Assembly: GCA_029948255.1 (NCBI GenBank)
Contig: JALIZF010001632.1
Span: forward strand, 1-64,000
DNA length: 64,000 nt
Reading direction: 5' to 3'
DNA from: Telmatactis stephensoni
Taxonomy: Eukaryota > Cnidaria > Anthozoa > Actiniaria > Isophelliidae
Made by a program: the position numbers and the translations under genes
In this document: positions 28,374 to 40,500 of the stretch, piece after piece
How the letters are laid out: each line of letters opens with the position of its first letter
Numbering within the stretch: the first letter of the stretch is position 1
The notes under the pieces: generated by a model
Told to the model about the DNA's origin: nothing
Databases searched by the model: none
The model's input: the letters and a program-made list of their open reading frames with translations, nothing else

Positions 28374-29169
28374 ATATGTATGCTTGGTAAAAGCACAAAA
28401 AACAACCACAGACCAGACAAACCGTTGAGAAATATAAGCAATACTCGGTTAGTGTTAAAGCGCTAAAAACTAATAAAATCTCAAATTAGTTCTGTTATGG
28501 TCGAATGTATAAAAATTGCGGCGATATTGCTTTTAAATCTTTAAAACAAGAAGAAGGCCCTTCGGACTCAAAACCAAAATGCACTGAAGAACTTTTGTTT
28601 TGAATCCAAACGTCGTCTCATAGACCGTATGTATTTACTGACGTGCTCAGCGAAGGAAACTGAAAAAAGACTGCGTCAGATCATCCAGATTATTGTCACA
28701 TGATTAATGATTATTTTTCCCGGTAAAAATAGTCATGCAATCAAGACCCATCAGACGGACAACTGCCAAAAAGCACACTCGTTGACAGACTGGCCATCGT
28801 TTAAAAAGAAAAATTTTGACGATAAGTGATCGAAATGCATTATATCGTGCTATAAATTATATCTTCCAGAGGCGTTTTTGAGAGAAGATGGATTCGTGTA
28901 AAAGATTTTTGTATTTTGGACTTCGTTCGATTTCTAGGAAGAACGCAGCATGTACAAGCTAGTCATGAGATTCGGATCTGACCTTTGTCAATCAGTTTCG
29001 TAATATAACATCTCGTAGGTCCTTCGGGGAAATTATTTGAGTAATCTGATTACTTTACATAACTCAAGAGTTTTCCCTGACAGCTCGACAAGAGAATTTG
29101 AACTGTGATTGGCGGAGAGTGCTAATGACAAGTCACCCAAATGTAGCAATGATCACATGACTGGGTATT
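28374..29169 (+). other. Upstream region of the PH-domain gene
   Basis: No exon or repeat recognised apart from short similarity to 25430-25590 (TTCTGTTATGGT, ACTCAAAACCAAAATG). It presumably contains the gene's regulatory sequence; no specific factor site is claimed. Confidence 0.4.
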
Positions 29170-29177
29170 TATATAAA
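29170..29177 (+). promoter_or_regulatory. TATA box
   Basis: TATATAAA, 320 bp upstream of the PH-gene start codon. The initiation site would fall near 29200-29208, giving an unspliced 5' leader of about 290 nt. Confidence 0.6.
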
Positions 29178-29496
29178 GGTCAGTTAGCTATGCATGCTAT
29201 CCATGCAGTTTAGCTCTTTGGTGAAAGCTAGTTGAGAAGAACATATCTATATCAGAGGAAAGACGTTTAGCTCTATATTTTTGAGAGGAAAAAGTTTTGC
29301 TCTGAAAATCTAGACAATTAACCAAGAACTAGACCGAAGTGTTTGTTTGCTGATTGCTACTGAGCTGGTGGGCAACAATTCACTGTCAGCAATTCAACCT
29401 CAACCAAACCAAAACAGAGGATACACTTCTGCATCTTGCTAGTGGAAACTTTAAGCAGTTATTTTTGAAGATACGCAGATAAACACTGACTTTGCA

Positions 29497-30087
29497 ATGG
29501 GAAGAATAAGTGAAAACCCTGAGTCTGTTTTGAAAAATGGCTACTTGCTCAAGCAGGGAGATGTAATCAAACTTCAGTGGCATCTCAGATACTTTGTCCT
29601 CACGAAAGAGTGTCTTTGCTACTACAAGAACGAGGAAAACTCCGATCAAGATGTTCCTAAAGGGGTCATCTTCTTCAACGATATGTCTTTATTTGTGGAC
29701 GACATTGCGTGCGATAAAGCCAAAACGAAATTCTGTTTAAAACTTGTGAAGCGCTCTACAAACACAGCGAACAGAACCCTGGTGTTGTCAACGTTTTGTG
29801 AGGACGAAAGAAACGACTGGCTTGCACAAATACTTCTCGCAAAAGCCATGGCACTAGTCTGTGATCGCTCATGGATAGGTGGCAATGATCCCGAGTCTAA
29901 ACCAAGACCAAAATCTCCATCAGTTAGCGAGAAATTCTCGGCGGCAAAAGAAGTCCTCAACCGATGCCGAAGACGGCTATCTGGTTCAAATCGTGGAGGA
30001 TGCAGTTTTGAAGAACTCAGCACTCGTAAACTATCGAAGACTAATCAGGCTTTGAGATATACGATGGTCGATCTTACTGTCGTCTGA
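29497..30087 (+). CDS. Intronless pleckstrin-homology (PH) domain protein
   Basis: 196 residues in one uninterrupted exon. The PH domain spans about residues 10-117: VLKNGYLLKQGD (strand 1), WHLRYFVLTKECLCYYKNEE (strands 2-3), PKGVIFF, and the helix-anchoring Trp in DERNDWLAQILLAKAM. Basic residues in the first strands suggest phosphoinositide or acidic-lipid binding, so a cytoplasmic or membrane-edge adaptor is likely. The remaining 75 residues are Ser/Arg-rich without a domain (SKPRPKSPS, RCRRRLSGSN). There is no signal peptide or membrane segment. The start is chosen as the first ATG after the TATA box in a good context (GCAATGG). Intronless form with its own promoter could mean an old retrocopy or a naturally intronless immediate-type gene. 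I cannot name the orthologue. Confidence 0.85.
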   Translation: MGRISENPESVLKNGYLLKQGDVIKLQWHLRYFVLTKECLCYYKNEENSDQDVPKGVIFFNDMSLFVDDIACDKAKTKFCLKLVKRSTNTANRTLVLSTFCEDERNDWLAQILLAKAMALVCDRSWIGGNDPESKPRPKSPSVSEKFSAAKEVLNRCRRRLSGSNRGGCSFEELSTRKLSKTNQALRYTMVDLTVV

Positions 30088-30176
30088 AATTCATTCCACA
30101 GAAACTATCGTGAGCTTGGTGTTTTTGCCTTTGAAAGCCAATGGAAAAAGTTCCTCTTTTTGACAGCCGATAGAAC

Positions 30177-30195
30177 AATAAACATTCAAAATAAA
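30177..30195 (+). terminator. Two poly(A) signals of the PH gene
   Basis: AATAAA at 30177-30182 and again at 30190-30195, 90-108 bp after the stop codon. Confidence 0.65.
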
Positions 30196-30199
30196 CAAC

Positions 30200-32828
30200 A
30201 GTGCTCTGCAGCTTCGTTAGCTCAAAGTTGAAAGTTTGTGTTGAGTTCCAAGTTGATATATTTAATAATTTTGTACATCTATGTACATTTCTATGATCTT
30301 CAATATGTAGAGATCCCATGAACAGAGTAAGAAGTATACGTCTTAAAAATCTACAGAAAGTTTTGCATGCATATGCACTTGTTCTATTTATGATATACAA
30401 ATGATATATAATTTATTTAAAGTATCGGATATTACAATTTGTCAGTCCAAGTTATATTAAGAGTTTTTATGCAGTCAAAAACATGGACATTAAAAATATG
30501 AAAGTAAACATAAGAGATGTAGAGGTCAAATGACCCAAAGCTTATCTGTATGAGGAATATATATCTGTCTGTCAGGTCACATAAGTAATTCAGTTACAGT
30601 ACTTGTACAGTTTTGTAATGTTGGAATTAAAGGATGTTCATTTTCAGTTTTCGTCAATTTATTTGAACTGTAGTAGTTTAGGTTCCAGTAAAAGAGAAAG
30701 CACTGTGGAGGCAATTATGAAAACCCTTCAGAAATCCTCCAGGTTAATCTTCAAAAGGGCTAGATAGGCTACTTGGCAACTCTGAATATCCGAAAGCCAT
30801 TAAAATGCTCCCGTGCGAGCTGAACTGCATTCAATCTGATGCAACAATTTACTTGAAATCCATATATGGAAAACGTACGTGAATTTGTTTTCACAGAAAA
30901 ATGCACGCAAGTACAAGTGGAACTTGATAATACAAATTGTCATCAGATAATGCTGAAATGAAAACTCGTTAAAAGAAGAAATTCTTTAATCCATCGAAAG
31001 TGAAAGTAAAACAAAACACAATCAAAATTTCCCCAACAGATAGTTCAAATGATAAATGTTTTGCACAAACAAAACATGTTTCTTTGACCTCTCGGCAACT
31101 CCGTTTGTTTGGCAAATCGCCATCATTGTCTAGGCCTAAGCCACTTATCATAATTTAATTTAAGCTGTAACAATGACTGCAGATCACCTTACAATTGTCC
31201 CAGGAGACATAATAAAGATATACAAAGTTGCAAATCAAATGTATTGTGAAGAAACTTTACGCATATAAACATCATTTTCAATTTTAGATATGACTCACGT
31301 CCTGTCATGTTTCGTCATTCTTTTCAAAACAAATTTCCCCATATGCTGAGCACTAAGGACTTCAAAAACAAAGCGCTGCAATTTTATCAGTTAATAGTGT
31401 ACTTAGGATTAATGCCAGGCTCCTCTTTGTCTAATAAACACAAGGCTATTTTCACAGCGATATTGACACACCTCTCAAAACACCTTTCATTGTTTTACCG
31501 TAATACAGCACTTCATCTTGACAAGTGCGACAAGAGCATAGCCTGATTTTCTAGGGCGAGGCTCAGCCAGCGAGGCAAGTTTGCTCACCATATGGTGAAA
31601 TTTAATTGGGAAAAACGAACCATATTGGAAATGATGATGATGTGCAAATTGTCTTTCTAACACTTTGCAACTTGTAGACCCTATTATGCATCCTAGGGCA
31701 ATTGTAAGGCGACCTTTAATGCTTATTAGTAGGCTACAATATATAGAAAATGCAAAGTTAAAGGTCTTAAAAAGAGTCAAGTGTTAGATAGGAATAATTC
31801 TGAAAATTCCTTTCAATACTAATACAACTGATTAAGAGGTTAATTCTCGAACCCTCGGTAACTCGAAGCCCGCGTTAACTCGAACCAAAATTGATTTCCC
31901 TTGGATTTGCTTTATACATTTGACTATACTGTAATTTTACCCGCGGTTAGCAAAACCTCGATAACTCGAACCTCGTAGCGAGTCATTGAAGCATCAGATT
32001 CTGAGTTTTGAGTTACACAAAACGTGAGTTACACAAAACGTGCCAGTTCAGTCCTGTACACGTGATGAGCAGTGTCAGCAGGAATCAAAGGGAACCAAAG
32101 GGGCCATTCTACAGCTTTCCTCAAGCTTTGCTCCTTAGCTGTTTCTTTAAAATGTCAACAAATTTATTGTTTTATTTATTGCTTGCAGGCCTCTGCCATT
32201 GCCATGTTTATTTACAATTTACCAATCGCATGAGCCTAACCGGCCTTCAATTTGAGCATTATTTCTTACTGTTCAAAGTGCGGTTTTATTGGCTAAATAT
32301 ATCAATGCACTTTTTTACACTTTCTAAGTAATATATTTGATTAAAATTCACACTGGTTTGAATAGATATAAAGCATGTAGCAAAACATTGTACCGGTCAC
32401 TGTTTGTCTTCATCTCTCGATAACCCGAACTTCCGATAACCTTTTCGATTTCCCTTAGATTGCGTAGGTGAGATTGCGTAGCAAGCGCTATTTTCGTGTA
32501 TTTTAATTTCTTTAGGGAGAAAGGGAGAAAGAACTGGGTTTCCTGTGTAACCAAAGGCACAGGAAACCCAATCGCTTTAAACCCCATTCCCCTCAAAGAG
32601 CGGAAACGCTTGCTACGGTGGCTACTTTAAGGTCCTATACTGCATTTCTATCCCTTCTTGTGTTTGCGCAGGCAAATTCTATGTGCGAATTTGGTAGTTT
32701 TTCTAAAATTCACTGTCTCTCCATACGCTGGCTGTATAAAAAAGAAACCACACAAAAGCGGTTGCAAACACGGAGCATTGCAAAGTGAAAGATATTGATA
32801 TTTTTAGATATCCAACTTAAATGTTAGA
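30200..32828. other. Intergenic, gene-free; scattered CTCGATAACTCGAAC motifs
   Basis: No exon recognised. Between 31840 and 32450 the motif CTCGATAACTCGAAC occurs in several variants, like the termini of pogo/Tc1-type elements, but no element could be delimited. A small hairpin built on GGGTTTCCTGTG lies at 32534-32571. Confidence 0.4.
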
Positions 32829-32833
32829 TAGGC

Positions 32834-32870
<37 letters not shown>

Positions 32871-32892
32871 GGACAGACAGACAGACAGACGG
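32829..32892. repeat. (CAGA)n microsatellite
   Basis: About 15 tetramers with one single-base interruption, followed by GGACGGACAGACGG. Confidence 0.95.
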
Positions 32893-33079
32893 AGGGATGG
32901 AGGACGGACAGACGGGTCGTATCGCAGAAGAATTCTTGATCATTTTTTATAACATATGTCAAGCTGATGTACGGTACTTTTAATTTTTAAGCCATAATGT
33001 ACAACTTATTTTAAGCACTATTCAGTTTAGTGTTTTGAATCGTAAGCCTGTACAATTGGATGACCCATACATCACAATA

Positions 33080-33235
33080 TATATTTATAAAATATTTGAG
33101 ATATAATGCGCGCAATGATTGGCTGGCTACCATGTTTATATCAGAAGACAGAGACATGGCTCACACTAAAACGTCCGAAAGTATTTTATAAAAAACGATC
33201 GCTCATGTATGATGTGATATAAACATGCAAGATGG
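33080..33235. repeat. GTTTATATCAG repeat, copy 1
   Basis: Shares GGCTACCATGTTTATATCAG, AGACAGAGACATGGCT and ATTTTATAAAAAACGATCGC with the inverted copies at 56281-56535 and 57445-57650. Contains the GCGCGC...ATTGGCTGG motif. Confidence 0.75.
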
Positions 33236-33459
33236 GAGTTGAAAAGCACTCGAAAAGCAAGAGAAACCTGATCGATTTTAGCTGTGCTCTACATCTCCAA
33301 TCGTGTTTATTTTACAGTACATGCACGTGCGTTTTATATTAGTCTTTTATATCTCTCGTCTAGAAGCCAACACAGTGCACCGAGTGTCCGTCTCTGCAAC
33401 TATTACACGCAGTGTTGCGTGCAACAGTTGCAGGTTTAGGATAAAGTTCTTCTACTGCA

Positions 33460-33830
33460 ATATTGATGGACACACGGTGCAACTGTGTTGCGTGCAACAT
33501 TGCAGAGAGGACACACGCATAACTGTGTTGCGCGCACCATTGCAGAGATGGACACATGGTGCAACTATGTTGCGTGCAACATTGCAAAGATGGAAACACA
33601 ATGCAACTGTGTTGCGCGCAGCATTGCAGAGATGGACACAATGTGCAACTGTGTTGCGCGCAACATTGCAGAGATGGACACACGGGGCAACTGTGTTGCG
33701 TGCAACATTGCAAAGATGGAAACACGGTGTTGCGTGCAACTTTGCAAAGATGGACACACGGTGCAACTGTGTTGCGTGCGATATTGCAGAGATGGACATA
33801 CGGTACAACTCTGTATTGCACGCAATGTTA
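33460..33830. repeat. 42-bp minisatellite, about 9 copies
   Basis: AACTGTGTTGCG recurs at 33481, 33521, 33563, 33605, 33647 and 33689 with GCAACATTGCAGAGATGGAC between. Because 42 is a multiple of three, open frames on both strands survive with 14-residue repeats. There is no start, splice or promoter support for translation. Confidence 0.95.
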
Positions 33831-34204
33831 CAGAAAAAGTCGTATCGTGTGCCCGGACCTTACCTATACTAAACGTAGCAACACACACAAGCAAAATATG
33901 CCAACTACGTTATAATGTAACGTTACGCCAGTAAGAGTACGTGAGCGCTGTTGTGCTCATGCGATCGATTGTTACAAGGTTACTGACAAGTGACAGAGCG
34001 TTTGGAGCGCTCATCAAACATGCTAAGAGCTTATGGCTTTTAAAAGCTGATTGTTCATCACTGGCTAAACACGCGGCGACACAACAAACTATTTACTATT
34101 TCCCAGTTCGTATGAGACGATTACAGTGTTTACAAGTTTTACAATGGTGAGCAGTTCAAAAGGTGTGAATATTTAGTAGTGCGCAGATAACACAGGAATC
34201 CCAA

Positions 34205-34548
34205 TCAGTATTTTTTCATTATCTTTCCTGCCCAGTTCGCTATATAGGGTACATTGCCATAAAGGCCATATAAACTCTCCCTTTTACAGTCACCTCCCCA
34301 AGACATCAACCCATTTAGGTACCACGATCCCTGATGCTCGCAAACTAATGGTGCCCCAGAGTCCCCACTGCAAGAATCGGCCCATCTCATGCTGTAGCCT
34401 GCACATAACATAGATCTATCCAAAGTGCGCCGTCTGTACGATCGACAATATCTAAGTGGTCTTAATGGTACAGAGAGCCTTTGGAGAACTCTGGCACGAC
34501 GTCTAAAATTCTGAAGGAGACCCCATCCTGAGGTCCAGCACTTAGCAC
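34205..34548 (-). CDS. SRCR protease exon 14: catalytic Ser and stop
   Basis: Acceptor TTGTATATTCCACAG. AKCWTSGWGLLQN, then SMLCAGYSMRWADSCSGDSG with the catalytic Ser and a specificity-pocket Asp; LMSWGGDC; the end WAGKIMKKY then TGA. The residue after GDSG is Ala instead of the usual Gly. Confidence 0.93.
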
Positions 34549-37500
34549 CTGTGGAATATACAAATGCTGAGCCATAAGATTTGGCAAACGCGACGCTAAG
34601 GGATTCATGCGTTCGTTGGATGACCACCGTGACTACCGTCTCGACGCCGCGTCCATTACATCTGTTTTCACCCCTCTGCAGAACTTAATATTAAGAATGG
34701 ACGTGCGAACATGTCAAAACATAGGGAAATTGATGCAATAAGACGTAATTTATGCGTTGACAGGGTGACTACCGTGACCATCGTCTCGACGTCGCGTCCA
34801 TTTCACCTGTTTTCACCCCTCGGCATTCAGAACTTAATATTAAGAATGGCCGCGCGAACATGTCAAAACATAGGGAACGTGATGCGCAACGGGACGCGAT
34901 TATATCATGCATGTTCACTGGGTAACTACCGTGACTCTCGACGCCGACTGCATTTCACCTATTTTCACCCCCTCTGCAGATTAAGGGTGGCCGTTAAGAT
35001 TACAGTTGGACGCGCGAACATGTGAAGGAGTTTAAAAAGTTCAACATGAGGCAAAAAATATCATCGTAGTGCAAGTACGGTCATAAGATTCTTCTCTTTC
35101 TCACTTACTTACTTTCATTTAATGAGATCACAATATCTATATTATAGACCCTTTGTATAAAGCTACTTATAATATGCAGATGCACCCTTCGCCTCGCTTT
35201 GGTTCAGTAAAACAAAAGAATCACCTGCCATCATGCCATTATTTAGCTACGTCAAAGTTAGGCGAGAGGTGTGTCGTACATCATTAGCAGTATAATGCAA
35301 AAGGTCTTTATTACTGTCTTACCCTCTCTGAAAAGCCTTGTATTATTCGTCAAGCAAACTGGAGTGACCCGTTTATTCATGGTTACTGGTCGAGTGAGCT
35401 TGATTAGAGCAAAGTCATGAGCGTAACGCATTGGTCGATTATAAAAAGGATGTTTGTAGTACTTGTCGACAGGGATGTCTTGTAACCACGTTCTTGTACT
35501 AGGAACCCTACGATAAGCTCCCAATCTGAAAAACAGACCAGCAACTCTTAAAATCGTACAGCTACAAGCAATTTATAGTAAAAATAGGAGCAAGTATGGC
35601 ACAGTTGGTAAGTGCGCGGCTTTCGGTGCGAAAAGTCCCGAGTTCGATCCTCAGTGGCCTCACATCCTTGTTTCGACTTCTTTCCGTTTAAAGCTACTTA
35701 AAGCCACACCGAAAGGTAAGAAGTCAAAACAAGGATGTGAGGTCTGGCTTGGGATCGAACTCGGGACCTCTCGCACCGAAGGTCGCGCACTAACCAACTG
35801 TGCCATCCTTGCTCCTAAAGTGTCAAGCATTTTGTATTTTATTGTATAGAAACAAGACTAAATACCTGATAACTAAATCAGAAGCTCTGCGAACGCGGTC
35901 TAAACAGTGAGCAGCACTGATGATCCACTGATCGGAGATGAGCGCTCCTGCGCAGAACATAAACTGTCGTGTATTCATGATGGCTGCTTGCCATGGCCAT
36001 TCACCGGGAGATGTACTAACTCTTACACTGCTGTAGAATTTTGTCTTTTTACGGGCTCCTGCTTCTAGTTTCTGACCACACTCTGTAGACACAGATAACA
36101 AATAAACAAAAACAAACGAACACTCTCCTACCCAGAGCCTGCGTTACTCTTAGTCAGCGGGATCGAACGACGGTCCCGCTGACCAAGAATAACGCAGGCT
36201 CTAGATACGAGATTGACAACAAACAAAACAGAAACTTCATCATTCACAAATTATATACTGTCATAGCACAATCATTACAGAGCAGTTTCCGCATGACTGT
36301 GAAAACGATACTGTCATGGAGCGACACGTTCACGTTAACGACAGGAATATTAAATGTTTTTATAGACATCACGGAACAGATACGGTCACGGCGCAACGCG
36401 GTCGTCCGCTTCAAATTCATATGAAAAGTGTTCTGTCAAATGCAGTGTGACGTACATTACTAACTATAAGATAGGAACAGGAATATGAATTAACTTATAA
36501 GCCAGTTATATAAAAGAAATATTAACTCATTAGCCAGTTACATAAAAGTAAGGCTAACTCTTTGTTCTTAGCGATAGATCTGGAAAAAAAACAAAAGAAG
36601 AGGTAGCCTTGCCCTGTCTTGTTACTCGGGCTACCTGTAGTAGATCAAGTCTAGATCTGTGTTGCGGTCGTCAAACGAACATGTGCGCAAAATTATCCAG
36701 ATGACCTTTGCAAGCAAGCTTTGTTACTCGGGCTTCCTCGTAGCCCGAGTGAACGTCATTTAAGCGTCTTGTTTAGCATTATAACTTACTCGTTCCTGGT
36801 GTAGTTGGTATCACAGTGACAGTGGGTGTGGTTCGTGGAGCCAATGTCGACCTTCGTTTACCCTCTCCCAGACAAACGACGCCTGCAGTCTCGGTGTTCT
36901 TACAGTCATGTTCACCATACGCTCTGTGTCGACAATCCAACAGACTTTTCTCGTTGCCTTGGCAATTCACTTCATCTAACCAGATCTTCTGAGAATCGCT
37001 GCTGCCGTATAAGCCTCCAAATGACACGCTCTTAGCTCCCTCAAAACCAAGCATACGGCAAACCACGTGACCATCTCGTAATTCCCAGTTATCATCACAA
37101 ACCGCACCCCACTCCCCTCGGTAAAAGATTTCGACGCGACCAACGTTGGTGTAAGAAGTGCCAGCGATCCTCACCTTCTCGGGTGGTCCGTATGAGATAG
37201 CTAAAAGAAAGGGTTGATTAGTTAAATTTACTGTCTTCAAATAAAGGGACACAGGAAGCCCATAATTTGATAGATACTTCTAAGCAAACGGGATACCGAG
37301 ACCGCGACAAAATGACTGCGCATGCGCAAATCCCAAGCAATAATTTTAGAATTATTTTCTTTAGATTTTCCATATTATATCTTTGAGCTTAATTTTGAGC
37401 ACGGGAGAAAACAGAAAAGTAGTGGCAGAAAAAGGCAGGCGACAGAACTGATATACCACAAAGTCCTTAACCGCGCATTTTTGGGACTGAGTTTTGCTTC

Positions 37501-40500
37501 TGTGGCTTGAGTTTCGCCGACGAAGTTTGGTTTGTTTGACTGCAAATGTTTTCATTGGGCCAACATTGAGGAGGACTGGGGAGCCCCATTCGTGGTACAT
37601 TTTACCGCGGTGTTTAATATACAACATTCGATATATAATCAACTGGATATGCACAGGTAACCCATAACATATACTAAACATACACAGGTAACCCAAGACG
37701 TGAAGTCGGTTCAGGTGGTGTTGTTGGAAGCCTTGGTTTACAGACTACCCCAGCTATTTCTTTGTAATTTCAATTGTGCTGTCCCCATGGGACACAGGTA
37801 ACCCATAAAATATACTACCAATACACAGGTAACCCAAGACTAGTGATATATACATACGTGAAGTTGGTTCAGGTGGTAATGTTGGAAGTTTTTCTTTGCA
37901 GACTACCCCAGCTATTTCTTTGTAATTACAATTGTGCTGTCCCCATGGGGCGTGTTTACACTGACTTAACGAGGACTCAGTTCCGTCACACTGAACGTCG
38001 TCCAATAGAATTATTTCTGACTTCAAGGCAGGGTATTTACTGCAGCATGACGTAGTCAGAGCTCGCTCGAAACCCATCATACGACATACCACGTGACCTT
38101 CCTTTATGCCAAAGTTATCGTCGCAAACTGCTCCCCACGTCCCTCCGTAGAAAACATTGACTGATCCTTCAGTGCGACGTTTTCCACCAACAATGCGAGC
38201 TTCAAATCCAGTTATATCTGTAAGGGAATTATAACACGAGTCAAGTTAACGGTTATTTTAGTCGGCACGAAGAATGTACCATGTCTCAAAGCCAACCAGA
38301 CTACAGTTTGAGTATTTTAAGAATAGCTTTATATTAGTAATTCTTACCTGCAGTCGGTATTGTTGGTAAAGGTGTTGATGTAGGAATATCTACTAAACAT
38401 TTAACTCCCGCTAATGTCTCAAAGGCAACCAGACTGCAGTTTGGGTATTTTAAGAATAGCTTTATATTAGTAATTCTTACCTGCAGTCGGTATTGTTGGT
38501 AAAGGTGTTGATGTAGGAATATCTACTAAACATTTAGCTCCCGCTAATGTCTCAAAGGCCATCAGACTGCAGTTTGGGTATTTTAAGAATAGCTTTACAT
38601 TAGTGATTCTTACCTGTAGTCGGTACTGTTGGTAAAGGCGTTGTTGTTGGAATATCTACTAAACATTTCACTCCCGCTAAATTAGTAGCATCGCAGTCGT
38701 AGAACTCCCTTCTTCGAGTACCACACCTTTCCATTGAGCGTTCGTAACCACGGCAACGCACATCGCTCAACCAAATTTGTCCAGAGTCGCTTGGACCATA
38801 AGCACTACAGCAAGAAATACTCATAGCACGATAGTAGCCAAGCGTGCGACAGAGGACGTCACCATCTCGAAGCTGCCAGCTTTTGTCACATACAGCACCC
38901 CATACTCCATCGATGAGAACTTCTACTCGACCTTCGTGAGCAGTGGGGCCTCCAGCAATACGTACATTGGGCGCGGAGGTTGGGGTTGTGGTCGGCACTA
39001 TGTAAATATAAATTGAACATCAATGGAAAGGTAAAAGAATTAAACAAAATTCTTTACGGCTACTGATTTAAGCATCCTGGGTACCAGAGGACCGAAAGGG
39101 ATTGGGGAGGAGCCTCTGGTACCCAGGGCAGATTTAAAGATAACTTTTAATGAGGGATTTGACAAAGAGAAGTAGGAATAATGAAAATGAAACAAACAAA
39201 CAAAAATTACTGTACATCGATGGCAACGTTTGAACAACACCAATAGAGCCTTCTATGCAGACGCAACGTTTCACGGTCGTCAAACAACGCTTTACTGCAT
39301 TAAAGAGGTCTTGAATCTGATTATCTACAACGGCGTGCAGAACCTGTTGAGACACTGTCCCAATTTTGGCCTTAATTAGCCAACCCTGTTTTATGCTCCC
39401 CCTTCCCCCCTCTCTCAATGTTGAGTAGGCCGGGGAGATTCCTGCTAGGTCCAACACTTGACCCAACCAACATTGTGTCGGGGGGAGGGGGATTCAGAAT
39501 ATATGGCCGTTCCAAGACTTACATGGTGGGTATAATATCAAAGAACGTCAATTTTAGGGCACAATGTCTCAACTATTCTGCACGCCGTTGTAGCTTCAAA
39601 TGACGGGCAAACATTGCCCTTCGTAACGTTACGTTACGACTTACGTTACGACTTACGTGTTGTTGGAGGCTCAGTGACGTCACCACTATAACACTCCACA
39701 CCTGCTGTCTCCTCTTTATTACAATTGTTTTGACCAATAGGACGATGACGACACCCCAGTAATGATCTATCATACTTATTACACTGGACGTCATCAAGCC
39801 ATATAATTCCACTTCGAACAACACCGTATTTGCTGCAGCACGACACGCTGTTAGCTCGCCTGTATCCCAGCTGCTTGCAAATCACGTGACCATTTCGTAG
39901 TTTCCAGAAATCATCACAGACAGCGCCCCATCGGTTACGAAAGAACATCTCGACACGCCCTTCATGGGGTGTGGCCCCGCCCACAAGACGAAATTTAATC
40001 TTGTACAGCTCTTGTTCTGTTGAATCAAAATGATGTACAGCCTTAGATGTGCAGAACAAATTGTGCATTTTTGGGAGCTTGCAAAAGGCCGCAGTGTGCG
40101 TATTTGTAGACCAATATTAGACATGCAGGGGATCAATATTAGGTGCATGAGAGGCAGCTTATACATTGAAGCGTTGAATTTGAGGAATATTGTCTACTTA
40201 ATTCTGTAGATCGTTACTAAAGAGGTCGTGGAAATATTTATGTGCAAGCAAATAGACCCCTTGCAGTTTTCCCCAGAAACAATAGTCTTTTCCCCTCCCC
40301 TCTCCCCCCCCCCCCCAAAAAAAAGACAGGCCAACATGAACAAGCGATTAATGCTATCAATATAAAGATGAATTTTGGAATCAAAGGAAGGAAGGAAGAG
40401 CGAATAAAAGGAAAACCCAAGAACCCTTGAAAAGGAAAGAAGGGAGAACGAATTAAAAGCAAGATCCAATTAGAATGATTGATTCCAATCTATTACCCCG

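Noticed and set aside
31840..32460. Possible pogo/Tc1-type element based on CTCGATAACTCGAAC motifs
   Set aside because: The motifs lie in the same orientation, no paired ends or transposase frame could be found, so only the motif is noted.
33303..33934. Cys-rich repetitive proteins on both strands
   Set aside because: 42-bp minisatellite divisible by three keeps every frame open; no supporting signals.
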